Below, one piece after another: positions 40,890 to 51,665 of a DNA stretch of 64,000 nt. The translations under genes and the position numbers were made by a program. The DNA is from Maniola hyperantus (Eukaryota; Arthropoda; Insecta; Lepidoptera; Nymphalidae): assembly GCF_902806685.2 (NCBI RefSeq), contig NC_048562.1, positions 5,200,368 to 5,264,367 of the forward strand, read 5' to 3'. Position 1 is the stretch's first letter, and every line of letters begins with the position of its first letter. A model generated the notes under the pieces. That model was not told the DNA's origin, ran no database searches, and saw nothing but the letters and a program-made list of their open reading frames with translations.

Positions 40890-41149
40890 CACTCAAAATT
40901 AAGCATAAGTGACTTAGCTCGGTTTAGTTGAGTGAAGTTTCTGTAATTAAACTGTTTTCGCTTCAGTTTTCCGCCATCTTGTAAGGCTGCTTGTATGTAG
41001 AGGTTAGGCGAGCGTTATACAGAAGCGGCGGGCCATGGGTAGCTGAAATGTGGCGTTCACACGCTTTTATAATAAACTATCTGATGCCCGATGCCCGCGA
41101 CTTCGCGAAAAGAAACTCAACAGTTGCTCTGTCAAGGAGTGTCCTCTTT

Positions 41150-41390
41150 ATGAGGACTTGCGGGTGACGATGTTAGATGGGATCGTACGCGGGGAAGCGG
41201 GGTCGGTTTTCTACAGTACAGGTGCCAGGCCGGTACCACGGAGGAGCAGCAGCGGGGATCTCAGCTGTGCTAGTGACGTCTAGCCCCCAAGGGGGGAGAA
41301 TGAGCATAAGGCAGGAGACATAAAATAAAACGCCAAGAGCAAGTACCAAACGGGCGCTCTCTCGCGATTCGGCCCATAGGTATAAGAGAG
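41150..41390. repeat. Long GC-rich dispersed repeat, copy 2
   Basis: Partner of 33400-33750, same orientation. GTGCCAGGCCGGTACCACGG to GCGATTCGGCCCATAGG. Confidence 0.6.
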
Positions 41391-41473
41391 GTTGGTGGGG
41401 CCATGGGAGGTGGAGGGTTGTCCCAATTGCTCTTTTCAAATCATATAAGTTACAATTTTATCAACACAATTAT

Positions 41474-41650
41474 ACAATACCCGGCAGGAAATATTGTACA
41501 TCGACCTTCAGAAAGAGATAGTGGTTTCGTAGAGCGTTGTCTCTGTCACTCATACCTATATGACGTTTTGTCAGTCTCAACGACAGAGACAATGCTCTAC
41601 AAATCTGCTATCTCCTTCTTAAGATCGATGTACCTACTGCACCTTCTTGT
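41474..41650. mobile_element. MITE-G, near complete
   Basis: CCCGGCAGGAAATATTGTAC, TTCGTAGAGCGTTGTCTC, GACGTTTTGTCAGTCTC, ACAATGCTCTACAAATC, ATCGATGTACC. Confidence 0.8.
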
Positions 41651-41692
41651 TTACCATTTAAGTAAATTAAGGAAAACCAAAGTAACACTAGG

Positions 41693-41861
41693 TATAATTC
41701 CCGCAAATTGCTAATAGCGCGTAGCCGCCATTTTGTGACTGAAGTTTCGAGCTGATGGTATATTTTTATTTCGGCTGACGTCAATGTCAATGTTAATCAT
41801 TTCGATCATTTCGATGTTAATGAGAAATGGTACCAGCGCAATAGCAATTTGCGGGACTTAT
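41693..41861. mobile_element. MITE-S, complete
   Basis: Inverted ends AATTCCCGCAAATTGCTAAT and ATAGCAATTTGCGGGACTT bound 169 bp. The interior has GCCGCCATTTTGTGAC and TTCGGCTGACGTCAATG. The left half recurs at 51506-51625. Confidence 0.75.
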
Positions 41862-41915
41862 ACAATACGCGACAGAATGTAATGTACATCGACCTTTAGA
41901 AGGAGATATCAGATT
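41862..41915. mobile_element. MITE-G arm fragment
   Basis: ACGCGACAGAATGTAATGTAC and ATCGACCTTTAGAAGGAGAT only. Confidence 0.55.
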
Positions 41916-42097
41916 CTAATGGTAACCCATATATTACAATCTGTTCAGGCATTAAGAAGTTATGGTGGAATGCAGAAACATACAAAAACATACATGTGAA
42001 AACATTAGGTACACTTTTTTGGGCAGTCCTGAATGAAAGCATTGATGGGGTCTAAATGCTGCATGATTAGATCTTTTATTTGAATGCTGACTAGCTG

Positions 42098-42190
42098 TCT
42101 GTGATAGCCTAGTGGTTAGGACGTCCGCCTTCTAATCGGAGGTCGGGGGTTCGATCCCGGGCACACGCCTCTAACTTTTCGGAGCTATGT
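42098..42190 (+). mobile_element. SINE-1 head only
   Basis: TGTGATAGCCTAGTGGTTAGG through the box B and CTCTAACTTTTCGGAGC, then an abrupt switch to MITE-G sequence. Confidence 0.8.
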
Positions 42191-42290
42191 GCCGCCTCTG
42201 TCGTTGAGACCGACAAAACATCTTATAGGTGACAGACAACGCTCTAAAAAGCTGAAATGTCATTCTAAAGGCCGATGTACTGTAGTCATT
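42191..42290. mobile_element. MITE-G half
   Basis: CTCTGTCGTTGAGACCGAC, GACAACGCTCT, GTCATTCTAAAGGCCGATG. Confidence 0.65.
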
Positions 42291-42529
42291 CTTCGCTTCT
42301 GTATAAAGCACGCCTAACACTGTTTATATCTTGAGTTTATAGTTTATGCGTCGGTTTATGGCAAGTTTTTACGGCCCACGTATATTTCTTGTAATGCATA
42401 ATTTTATTACTTTAGATTAGGATTATCGGATTGGTTTTTGTTTATATTAGATCGTTTTAATAGGTGGCCTTTATATAGGTTTGTTTTGTTTAAGTTTTAA
42501 ATATTTTCATTTCCTGTTTTTATTAAATA

Positions 42530-42765
42530 ACTAGCTTAATCCCGTGTCAGTCAGTCAGCTTTTTCTTTTATATAATACTAGCTGATGAATTAGGTTTCTT
42601 AAAAATCCCATGGGAACTCCTTGATTTTGCGGGATAAAAAGTCACTCTCCAGGCCTTTATCTATACCCATGCCAATCACGTCAATCCGTTGCACCGTTGC
42701 GACGTGATTGAAGGACAAACCAACAAACAAATACTTTTTAATAGCATTTATATAAGGGTATGGAT
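42530..42765 (-). mobile_element. Hel-E remnant followed by Hel-D
   Basis: CTAGCTTAATCCCGTG jumps to TCAGTCAGTCAGCTTTTTC (a Hel-E reduced to its ends). Hel-D follows from CTAGCTGATGAATTAGG to TTTATATAAGGG. Confidence 0.7.
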
Positions 42766-42829
42766 TCCTGTTTTTACAAAATAACTAGTTTATGCTCGCA
42801 ACTTCCAAACCAAGACCAAAGGCTTCAAG

Positions 42830-42925
42830 CACATCTCAACACACATATGTACACTAACACACAAATACACACTGACACACATATGCATACATACACACAC
42901 TCATACACAAACACACACACACACA
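42830..42925. repeat. Degenerate CA-rich microsatellite
   Basis: ACACACATATGTACAC ... ACACACACACACACG, interrupted by AT units. Confidence 0.85.
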
Positions 42926-43104
42926 CGTACTTTTAAGTTTCATATTCTAAATTTAGTTTTTTGTGTAAAGTATGTGTTTATTTGTTAATGACGGATGAGC
43001 ACAGCCTAGTATTTCGTTAAACTGTGGGAGGAGGGAGAGCGGGGACCCTGAGATACCTACAGGTTTTGCAAACTTACTTCAGTGTCCCTGGCACAATTTT
43101 TAAA

Positions 43105-43185
43105 AAGACGATTCGTTTCGTTTCGTTTCCTTTCGTTTCGTTTCGTTTCTTTTTTCTTTTCGTTTCGTTTCATTTCATCTTCAGC
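43105..43185. repeat. TTTCG/TTTCT microsatellite
   Basis: CGTTTCGTTTCGTTTCC-type pentamer run with substitutions. Confidence 0.9.
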
Positions 43186-43204
43186 ATCTTCTTCTAAAGA
43201 TCGA

Positions 43205-43252
43205 TTACTGTACCTTTAGTGCGCGAGTCTGGCTCGCACTTGGCCGGTTTTT
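43205..43252 (-). repeat. Fam1 tip
   Basis: TTTAGTGCGCGAGTCTGGC, CTCGCACTTGGCCGGTTTTT. Confidence 0.7.
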
Positions 43253-43307
43253 ATTATTGTTACGGTTAGTTCGTTCAATAAACTAACAAAAACGTTAAGC
43301 TTTACAT

Positions 43308-43622
43308 TCATCATCATCATGATCAACCCACCACCGGCTCACTACAGAGCACGGGTCTCCTCTCAGAGTGAGAAGGGTTTTGGCCATAGTCTACCACGCT
43401 GGCCATGTGCGGATTGGTAGACTTCACTACACCTTTGAGCACATTATGGAGAACTCTCAGGCATGCAGGTTTCCTCACGATGTTTTCCTTCAACGTTAAA
43501 GCAAGTGATATTTAATTAATTAAAACGCACATAACTCCGAAAAGTTAGAGGTGCGTGCCCGGGATCGAACCCCCGACCTCCGATTAGAAGGCGGACGTTC
43601 TAACCACTAGGCTACCACAGCT
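43308..43622 (-). mobile_element. SINE-1, full length
   Basis: CATCATCATCATGATCAACC to GGCGGACGTTCTAACCACTAGGCTACCACAG. Very close to the copies at 22893 and 35926. Confidence 0.9.
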
Positions 43623-43648
43623 TTACATTAATTTTGACGACCTCCCTG

Positions 43649-43983
43649 GCGCAGTGGTGAGCGCTGTGGTCTTAATAGTGGGAGGTCCCGAGTTCAATTT
43701 CTGGCTGGGGTTTGGAATTTTATAATTTCTAAATTTCTGGTCTGGTCTGGTGAGAGGCTTCGGCCGTGGCTAGTTACCACCCTACCGGCAAAGCCGTGCC
43801 GCCAAGCGATTTAGCGTTCCGGTACGATGCCGTGTAGAAACCAAAGGGGTATGGGTTTAATAAAAACTGCCATACCCCTTCCAGGTTAGCCCGCTATCAT
43901 CTTAGACTGCATCATCACTTACCACCAACCAGGTGAGATTGCAGTCAAGGGCTAACTTGTTTCTGAATAAAAAAAATAAAAAA
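43649..43983 (+). mobile_element. SINE-3, full length with tRNA-like head
   Basis: Head CCTCCCTGGCGCAGTGGTGAG (box A) and GGTCCCGAGTTCAATTTC (box B-like). The body runs from GAGGCTTCGGCCGTGG to GGGCTAACTTGTTTCTG and an A-rich tail. It is the only copy in the window with head and body joined. Confidence 0.85.
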
Positions 43984-44499
43984 ATAACTTAAACTTAAAA
44001 GATAAGTCAGTAGGTACTTAATATTTTTTCTCGCGAATTGTTCCGCAAATAATTTTTAGCGCTTAATATCAAGTAGCTAAGTATACTCTTCGGTGCGGAA
44101 TGTTTATATAATTACAGTAATTGTAGCGGACACCATTTCACAGCACCTGTACATTCCTAGTAGAGTTGGTTTTTTCATCAACTTTATCATAATTAGTTCT
44201 ATTAGGGTTCCGCATTCGAATATTTATATTAACTATTTAGTTTACCTACTTTGTATATTTTATAATAATTTGTCGATTCACTTTATTCTGTATTTTACAA
44301 ATTGTATGTTTTGTTTTAGTGAATATATTTATTTAAGCATCGTTGCTTACACATGTTAAGGGTTACTTACCACTTAGATCTTAATCTATTGTTTTTGTAT
44401 TTGGACCATTTATAGTTGAAACCTGTTTTGTGTGCCTTTATAATAAAAAATAAAATAAAATAAAACTCACCTACACATCGATATACTTAAATGACAAGA
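43984..44499. other. AT-rich stretch, nothing recognised
   Basis: An 88-codon frame at 44093-44359 is hydrophobic by composition (Ile/Tyr/Phe-rich from AT-rich DNA) and has no recognisable domain. I do not call it a gene. Confidence 0.4.
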
Positions 44500-44504
44500 T
44501 ATGG

Positions 44505-44675
44505 TCAAGCGAACAAAATTTTTCACGGTTTTGGAACCAAATAAATCAGCGCCACCTCTTAGATACTAATGAACGACCCGTTTGAAATCCAGACGTCACT
44601 GAGGTTGCATTGGTGCTAAAGCACCACTGAGTCGGTGCCATTTTGTTTGTTCAATGGCCCTGTCCATACGAAGTA
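44505..44675. repeat. Possible MITE-like segment
   Basis: GCGAACAAAATTTTTCACGG on the left and CCATTTTGTTTGTTCAATGG on the right are loosely inverted; the centre has TGGTGCTAAAGCACCACTG. No second copy is present to confirm it. Confidence 0.3.
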
Positions 44676-44692
44676 ATAGGTATATAAGTCAA

Positions 44693-45000
44693 ACAGTACG
44701 CGGCAAAAAATAATGTACATCAGCCCTTTGAATGACATTTCAGCTTTGTAGATATCGGTGCGGCGTTTCGTACCTTTTGGGTAAAACGACACCTACAACC
44801 TATACAAATATGCTTCAAAGCATGGTACGCGGCAGGAACAAAGTAATGTACATCGGCCTTTAGAATGACATTTCGGCTTTGTAGAGCGTTGTCTCTGTCA
44901 TTCATTCCTATATGACGTTTTGCTGGTCTCAACGACAGTGACAACGCTCTACGAAACCGTCTATCTCTTTCTAAAGGTCGATGTACACTATTTTCTGTTT
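44693..45000. mobile_element. MITE-G, arm fragment plus near-complete copy
   Basis: An arm at 44693-44758 (GTACGCGGCAAAAAATAATG) and a fuller copy at 44825-45000 (GTACGCGGCAGGAAC ... AAGGTCGATGTACACTATTTTC). Confidence 0.75.
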
Positions 45001-45013
45001 TTATTTATTAAGG

Positions 45014-45230
45014 ACTAGCTTATGCTCGCGACTTCGTCCGCGTGGACTACACAAATTTCAAACCCCTATTTCACCCCTTTTAGGGGTTGAATTTTCAAAA
45101 GTCCTTTCTTAGCGGATGCCTACGTCATAATAGCTATCTGCATGCCAAATTTCAGCCCGATCCGTCCAGTAGTTTTAGCTGTGCGTTGATAGATCAGTAA
45201 GTCAGTGACCTTTTCCTTTTATATATTTAA
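45014..45230 (-). mobile_element. Hel-E Helitron-like element, complete
   Basis: Read on the minus strand it starts TTAAATATATAAAAGG and ends ACGCGGACGAAGTCGCG (hairpin), AGCATAAG, CTAG, followed by T. The best-preserved Hel-E here. Confidence 0.87.
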
Positions 45231-45730
45231 GTTTTGCTTGGTTCAGGTATAGGTATTTACTACATAAATTAAAATTTGTGGAGAACCCTCAATAAATTAT
45301 CCGGCTCTTTCTTGACTATTATCGAAGCCGTTAAAATATCATTGAGGTTATTTACTACGTGTTACTTTGCAGAACATTAAGGCCAAAGAATGTTGAATTA
45401 AGAAATAAATTTCGCAATAAGTAATAAATGAAGGAAAATTGCAGGATTTTTTTCCTTACTTATAAATTGCACGCGAGAAAATTTTTCATAGTACGTTTTG
45501 TGTTAAGAAAGTGTAATAAATGTAACATGGGTATTAAATAATAGATAAATACCTACCTAGGTTTTACCACCGTCTTCACTTGTTACAATAGGTATCTACT
45601 TAGTAATTAGTAAATTAATTATTTATTAGGTACAAAACAGTTATCTATAGGAACTAAAACTGTAATTAGACGATTTCTAAATTCTAAATAAGTATCTATA
45701 ATATTTGGAAAATTTCAGTTTCTATAATTT
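45231..45730. other. Stretch without recognised features
   Basis: AT-rich single-copy DNA. No gene supported. Confidence 0.4.
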
Positions 45731-45734
45731 TCAT

Positions 45735-45955
45735 AACAAGCTTATGCTCGCGACTTCGTCCGCGTGGACTACACGAATTTCAAACCCCTATTTCACCACC
45801 TTAGTTGTTGAATTTTCAAAAATCCTTTCTTAGCGCATTCCTACGTCATAATCGCTATCTGCATGCCAAATTTCAGGCCGATCCGTCCAGTAGTTTGAGC
45901 TGTGCGTTGATAGATCAGTCAGTCAGTCACCTTTTCATTTTATATATTTAGATTT
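45735..45955 (-). mobile_element. Hel-E Helitron-like element
   Basis: AGCTTATGCTCGCGACTTCG (CTAG mutated to CAAG) to TTTTATATATTTAGA, then T. About 220 bp. Confidence 0.83.
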
Positions 45956-45999
45956 TAAAAGGATTTTAAAGCTAATACATGTATAAGTACGCTGAATTT

Positions 46000-46375
46000 T
46001 AGGACACTTTTTATCCCGATAAAGAATAGGATTCCTTCGGGATAGGGATCGAAAATATTTGTACAATATAAGTAGCTTATGTCACTGTCCAGGTCTTTAA
46101 CTGAATTCATGCAAAAATCACTCCGTTCAATCAATCAATCCGTTGCACCCCTCTCATCTCTCTACCCGCCTTCTCCACTACTGTCCCGCTGGCAAGTTAA
46201 ATACCGATTTCAAAGCCCATTGCGAATAAAGAATGTTAGCAGGATTTGGGAGCAAGCGCCATCCTTCCCCGGAATGCAAACTATCTCTGTACCAAACGTC
46301 AAAATTGGTTGAACGGATGCGCCGTGAAAGGAAAGACAGACAGACACACTTTCGCATTTATAATATGGAGTAAGG
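46000..46375 (-). mobile_element. Hel-D variant
   Basis: CACTTTTTATCCCGATAAAG, ATGTCACTGTCCAGGTC, an unusual middle, then GAAAGACAGACAGACACAC and TTTCGCATTTATAATATGG. Confidence 0.6.
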
Positions 46376-46486
46376 ATATCACTTAGCTTTCTACAGGTGA
46401 AAGAATTTTCAAAATCAGTTCAGTAGTTTCAGAGATTAAGTACTTCCTACAAACAAATTTACAAATTTCACATCTTTTTAATATTA

Positions 46487-46779
46487 CTAGCGACCCGCCC
46501 CGGCTTCGCATGGGTGTAATGTAGACACTAATGTGGTGTCATTGAGGTGCCGCGGAAACTCTCAAATGAGGGGATTTTTTCCGACCCAATTCACATTATT
46601 TCAATTTCTCTAGGGATCCCTAATTTTTGAGAATTAAACTATAGCTATAAACCTTCCTTTTGAGTCACTCTATCTATTGGTGAAAACCGCATTAAAATCC
46701 GTTGCGTAATTTAAAAGATCTACGCGTTCATACATACATACAGACGCGGGAAGCGACTTTATTTTATACTATGTAGAGA
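46487..46779 (-). mobile_element. Hel-F Helitron-like element, complete
   Basis: On the minus strand: A, then TCTCTACATAGTATAAAAT at the 5' end. The 3' end is CCATGCGAAGCCGGGG then CGGGTCGCTAG, followed by T. The hairpin just before CTAG and the A|T target fit Helitrons. 293 bp, non-coding. Confidence 0.85.
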
Positions 46780-46784
46780 TGTTT

Positions 46785-47660
46785 AACATAATAAGTGAAA
46801 TTAAACCAAAATAGACTTATAAAAGCTTAGGTATTTTGTCACGTTGGAGACAGAAACTTGGCACGCGTAAAACAGTAGAGCAAATCGTCCCTAACAATGC
46901 AATGAAAACAGACAATAGGAACAAAAAGACCTTACCTTTGCCAAAAAAAGCAATTTGCGACGGTGTAAACAGGCCTTTGTTTATACTCTATGCCCAGGTG
47001 ACAATTTATTCTCTGTGAGCTGTCAAACTTAACGTCAATATTTTGGCGCGATTCGAAACGCAGTGGGGGCAAATATTGAGCGAGATTTTCTTAAAATCAA
47101 ACCTTTTAGGTTACAAAATAAGGTTGTATACGCAAAGTATGTTTAATAAGGATAACTTTTAACAATAGTCGAATGCCTAATATGCCACGCTTGGCCTTAA
47201 TGAATCGGATTTAAACTGCGGGTTTTCTTAGAATATTTTGTTTGACAGCGCGCAGTTCGGAATTTGAATTTTGATTGTGTTGCCATGTTGTTAAAGTTAA
47301 AATTTGCCTGTTTTGTGATAAATATTAGCTTGGTTGGTTTTTAAAGGTAAACTGTTGTGGGAAATTGATTATCAGGTGTACGTATTCCGTCCGTTAAGCT
47401 TCATTGTGATTTCGGAACTGTTTGTGATACTTTGAGGCGAGTATGAAATCGTTTTGTCGTTTGAATGCAAAATACTGTGACTGTACGATTTTATTTATAT
47501 TTTGACTTTTGGATGTGATGAATTCTTGTTACGATTTGACATGCCGGCGTGGGTGATGGTTTTTTAACGATTTCAAAGTTAAGCATTGTTCCTTACTTAT
47601 ACTGATTTCTTAATTTTACCTAGTAGGTAATGCACCTATTTTTTAAAGTTTTTTATTATT
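46785..47660. other. Single-copy stretch
   Basis: Contains modest GC patches (47040-47075, 47245-47260). Frames of up to 60 codons are unrecognisable. It may hold an untranslated exon or regulatory DNA, but nothing proves it. Confidence 0.35.
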
Positions 47661-47662
47661 TT

Positions 47663-48052
47663 TTTAGGGTTCCTTGCCTCAAAAGGAAAAACGGAACCCT
47701 TAATAGGATCACTGTCCTTTTAAACTAAAAAACCAGCCAAGTGCGAGTCAGGCTCGCCCAATGAGGGTTCCGTACTACAGACGTATTTTTTCGACATTTT
47801 GCAGGATAATTCAAAAACTATGATGCATAAAAATAAATAAAAATCGGTTTTAGAATGCACAGGTGAAGACCTTTCATATGATACCCCACTTTATATAGTT
47901 ATCTTACTTAGAAAATTGAAAATACTAATATTAGTTCATGACCGCAATTTAATTTTTTAACTCTAAATTCACGGTTTTCAGATTTTTCCCCAAATGTCAG
48001 CTATAAGATCTAGCTACGGGAAGTACCCTGTAGGTTTCTTGACAGACAGATG

Positions 48053-48088
<36 letters not shown>

Positions 48089-48142
48089 ACAAAGTGATCC
48101 TATAAGGGTTCCGTTTTTCCTTTTGAGGTACGGAACCATAAA
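47663..48142 (+). repeat. Fam1, complete, with inverted tip
   Basis: A minus right-end tip (47668-47720, AGGGTTCCTTGCCTCAAAAGG) precedes a plus copy from AACCAGCCAAGTGCGAGTC to TTTTGAGGTACGGAACCATAAAAA. Confidence 0.83.
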
Positions 48143-48144
48143 AA

Positions 48145-49000
48145 CCATAGGTACAATAATATATGTTGATCCTTAATGGGTCAACATTAATTTTCCGGTG
48201 TCCATTTTAATTTAGGTAGGTGTATCATAATTTACTTCCCCTTGAGATAATAGTCAAGAACAAATCATCCAAAAACAACAGTAAAAGAAAAAAAAACATT
48301 ATTTATTGTACTTTCGAACACAAGATTTCCCCGTAAAATATGCCTACATAATCATAAAGTACATAAAATTCAATTAAATGTTCCTTACAAGTAAGTAGGT
48401 ACCGTCGTCTGTAGTTTATGAATAAAAATACTCATTATTATGTTTATATTATTGTGACCATTGAGGTAGAACATAGAGAAACAAAAACCTTTATATCTAG
48501 AACTCTATTTTTCCTTGATTTTCTTAAAAGGTAAATAAATTCCCGACATCAATTTTTTTATTACTTTATTATAAACTAGAATAAAAATAATGACGTAAAC
48601 AGAAAAAACTAATTAAATCGATCAAATAACAAAAAAGTTATAAGCATTTAATTATTTCTGATTAGACAGAGATAGCGATACAGCAGTTTGACGTCACACC
48701 TACTAATGCTGCTTCGTGCGGTTTCATACAAATTTCCGTTTTGCGAGAAAGGGATAGAAGACCCTCCCACTCCAAAATTAAAATGCCTGTAACTTTGTAA
48801 ATCTTTGTTGGATTTTAATATTTTTTTCAGCGTACGTCATTATATTTATTCTAGTTTATAATTAAGTAATAATATTTATCAAATTCAAAAGTAGGCAAAT
48901 ACCCAATTGCAAGAAATCTTCATTGTGATGGGCTGGCGCTACAAAAAGCCATCAAACTGATGACACTTCCACAAAATGACTGACAAAACGTCATCAGTAT
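48145..49000. other. AT-rich stretch, nothing recognised
   Basis: TATAAACTAGAATAAA-like sequence occurs inverted at 48570-48583 and 48845-48862, suggesting a decayed inverted-repeat element around 48570-48862. No gene. Confidence 0.4.
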
Positions 49001-49002
49001 CC

Positions 49003-49238
49003 TTATTATAAATCAGTAGCCTTATTATAAATGCGAAAGTGTGTTTGTTTGTTGGTTTGTCCTTCAATCACGTTACAACGGTGTAAAGGATTGACGTGAT
49101 TTTTTGCATGGGTATAGATAAAGACCTGGAGAGCGACAATTGCTACTTTTTATCCCGAAAAATCAAAGAGTTCCCAAGGGATTTTTAACCTAAAGCCTAA
49201 AAAAAAACCTAAAACCTAAAGTCGCGGACGTCAGCTAG
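49003..49238 (+). mobile_element. Hel-D Helitron-like element with duplicated 5' tip
   Basis: TCCTTATTATAAATCAGTAG then CCTTATTATAAATGCGAAAG: the 5' end occurs twice. The 3' end is AGTCGCGGACGTCAG, CTAG, then T. Confidence 0.82.
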
Positions 49239-49246
49239 TATAGGTA

Positions 49247-49362
49247 TATGACGTTTTGTCGGTCTCAACGATAGAGACAATACGCTCTACAAATCTGCTA
49301 TCTCCTTAATCTAGAGTTCGATGTACATTATTATTTACCTTTTGCCGCGTACTGTAGGTATG
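49247..49362. mobile_element. MITE-G, right half
   Basis: TATGACGTTTTGTCGGTCTC to TTTTGCCGCGTACTGTAG. Confidence 0.72.
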
Positions 49363-49629
49363 TGCTTTTTGGAAGTTTATCTGATCTATGTCCAACGGTG
49401 GACATCTATTGGAGACCACGACAACGACCAATTTGTTTGTATATTTTGCACCAGTCAGGCAGAGGCGGTTCTGCTGCATCCATCTCTGCCTCTAGTGTAG
49501 AACAGCTCTCTGTATTTAGTTTACGAAAAACAATTTGTGTCTTGTAGCATGTGGGTAATTACATCACAATCGGCCTCAAATGATGAGACTGTAGTGTGAA
49601 TATAGTTATAAGCGGTAGCGATTATAAAA

Positions 49630-49872
49630 ACGTATCAGTAGGCACACTTATTATAAATGCGAAAGTGTGATTGTTTGTTGGTTTATTGGTTTGTTGGTTT
49701 GTCCTTCAACCACGTCGCAACGGAGCAACCGATTGACATGATTTTTTGCATGGGGTATAGTTAAAGACCTGGAGAGTGACATAGGCTTCTTTTTATCCCG
49801 GAAAATCAAAGAGTTCCCACGGGATTTTTAAAAACCTAAATCCACGCGTACGAAGTCGTCGGCATCACCTGG
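49630..49872 (+). mobile_element. Hel-D Helitron-like element
   Basis: CTTATTATAAATGCGAAAGTG, TTGGTTTGTCCTTCAACCACG, ATCCCGGAAAATCAAAGAG, ACGCGTACGAAGTCGTCGG. The CTAG end is mutated to CTGG. Confidence 0.8.
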
Positions 49873-49904
49873 TTTTTTATAAAATACTCTACTATTTATA
49901 AAGC

Positions 49905-50056
49905 CTCGATAGCTCAGTGGTTAAAAGGAGTATAAAGGAGGGAACTGAAATTCGAAAGGTCGACGGTTCAAACCTCACCCGTTGCACTATTGTCGCACCA
50001 ACTCCTAGCACAAGCTTTACGCTTAGTTGGAGGGGAAAGGGAATATTATATGAAAA
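49905..50056 (+). mobile_element. SINE-2
   Basis: GCCTCGATAGCTCAGTGGTTA, a small duplication in the D/anticodon region, GGTTCAAACCTC, CTCCTAGCACAAGC, GGAGGGGAAAGGG. Confidence 0.78.
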
Positions 50057-50065
50057 CGAAAAGTT

Positions 50066-50276
50066 GACTGCCTCACTGATCTATCAACGCACAATGTCAT
50101 TGAACGCACAGCTCAAACTACTGGACGGATCGGGCTGAAATTTGGCATGCAGATAGCTGTTATGACGTATAGGCATCCGCTAAGAAAGGATTTTTTAAAA
50201 TTCAACCCCCAAGGGGGTGAAATAGGGGTTTGAAATTTGTGTAGTCCACGCGGACGAAGTCGCGAGCATAAGCTAG
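50066..50276 (+). mobile_element. Hel-E Helitron-like element
   Basis: GACTGCCTCACTGATCTATC ... ACGCGGACGAAGTCGCG (hairpin), AGCATAAG, CTAG, then T. An internal AACGCACA repeat near 50089-50110 is a small local duplication. Confidence 0.85.
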
Positions 50277-50415
50277 TACGACATAAGTGGAGAAACCTAG
50301 TGACTGACATATCAATAAACAGCATTGTCTTTAAAACTTGATATTATTTGTATATGTAGGTTTTCTCCATAAACCCTCACTTAGGAAAGATTTTGAGAAA
50401 TGCCGAATTCTTAAA

Positions 50416-50645
50416 TCTATACTAATATTATAAATGCGAAAGTGTGTCTGTCTGTCTGTCCGTCTGTCTGTCTGTCTGCTAGCTTTCGGATCATCCGTTT
50501 AAGCGATTTTGATGAAATTTGGTACAGAGATAGCTTGCATCCCGGGGAAGGACATAGGCTACTTTTTATCCCGGAAAATCAAAGAGTTCTCGCGGGATTT
50601 TTAAAATCTTAAATCCACGCGGACGAAGTCGCGGGCATCATCTAG
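50416..50645 (+). mobile_element. Hel-D variant, complete Helitron-like element
   Basis: An A precedes the 5' end TCTATACTAATATTATAAATG. A GTCT/CCGT microsatellite lies at 50444-50480. The 3' end is ACGCGGACGAAGTCGCGGG, CATCAT, CTAG, then T. 230 bp. Confidence 0.87.
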
Positions 50646-51094
50646 TACTAAAATAAAGGTACGCAGAAGAAATCGCGGGAAAGACCTTGTTTACAACAAA
50701 ACCGCTAAAACGCCATCACAAAGAGACCACCACATTCACAACACCCCATGTTATCACCCCATGCGGTCTCTCTCTAACGTCCCATTGTTGGTACCTGTCA
50801 AAATATTTCTCCTTTTTAGGGTTCCGTAATGTTCTCCCGACCGAATTTCAGTCACGGCGGCCAACCTCCTTGAAGCCCGGCGGGGTGATTACGTAAAATG
50901 TTGCAGTGGCGACAGCAACGCGACAGCAGAGCAATCTGACAGTACATCTTCTGTCGGGTAATTGTTTCTGTACTAACACACAATTATGGGTGTACTTATG
51001 CCTGAAATAAAAGTTTATTTATTTAATTTATTTAAATCACATCTCCTCCCCTCTCGTCTCTGCTCTGGTGGAGTCCGGGCCTAAGAGAAAATTA
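50646..51094. other. Single-copy stretch, perhaps an old LINE tail
   Basis: GAAATAAAAGTTTATTTATTT at 51004-51030 resembles the 3' tail of a retroelement or a gene poly(A) region. Nothing upstream is recognisable. Confidence 0.3.
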
Positions 51095-51165
51095 AACACT
51101 TAATCTTGTACAATGGTACGGAACCCTTCGTGTGCGAGTCTGACTCGCACTTGAGTGGTTTTACT
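51095..51165 (-). repeat. Fam1c tip
   Basis: TTGTACAATGGTACGGAACCC, CGTGTGCGAGTCTGACTCGC. Confidence 0.65.
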
Positions 51166-51393
51166 TTTTTTCAAAAACGCCTAGCCGACGCGAAAATTGT
51201 ACGTTCATCTCACCAAAAAGCCAAAAAGGCTCGTATTTATGTCGGTTCCAAGATCCAAGGTTTAGGAATTTCCGAATGAAACAAAAGGCTGTTAAATAGA
51301 TTTTTTGGCTGGCAACACTTAAATCAAACTGTCATTTATTTTGTAACTCATTTTTTTAAATCACTTATTTCATATTTTAAATTATTTTGAACT

Positions 51394-51500
51394 AGCTCAT
51401 GCCCACGATTTCGTTCACGTAGATTATGGGTTTATTAAAATCCCGTAAGAACTCTTTGATTTGGCGGGATAAAAAGTAGCCTATATCACTCTCTACGGCT
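51394..51500 (-). mobile_element. Hel-D, 3' half
   Basis: CTAGCTCATGCCCACGATTTCG, AAAATCCCGTAAGAACTC, GGCGGGATAAAAAGTAGCC, then joined to MITE-S. Confidence 0.72.
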
Positions 51501-51505
51501 TTAAC

Positions 51506-51625
51506 TATAAGTCCCGCGAATTGCTAATGCACGTGGCCGCCATTTTAGTGACGTCAGCACTAGACTGAAGTTTCGAGCTGATGGTAAGTATATTTTTATG
51601 TCGGCTGACGTCAAAAGGGAGATGC
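51506..51625. mobile_element. MITE-S left half
   Basis: AAGTCCCGCGAATTGCTAATG, GGCCGCCATTTTAGTGACG, TTTCGAGCTGATGGTAAG, GTCGGCTGACGTCAAAAGG. The right end is absent. Confidence 0.65.
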
Positions 51626-51665
51626 CTATATTTGGCCCGGAAATGCCCAACAATACCCTTTTGTC

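Noticed and set aside
691..43622. tRNA genes at the SINE heads
   Set aside because: The heads have box A and B but imperfect acceptor and anticodon stems, and they continue into shared SINE bodies. They are pol III SINE promoters, not functional tRNAs.
44620..44645. GCACCACTGAGTCGGTGCC, resembling the last hairpin of a Cas9 guide RNA scaffold
   Set aside because: This is insect genomic DNA with no cas genes or CRISPR repeats. The rest of the scaffold is absent; a short hairpin matching by chance is the simpler view.
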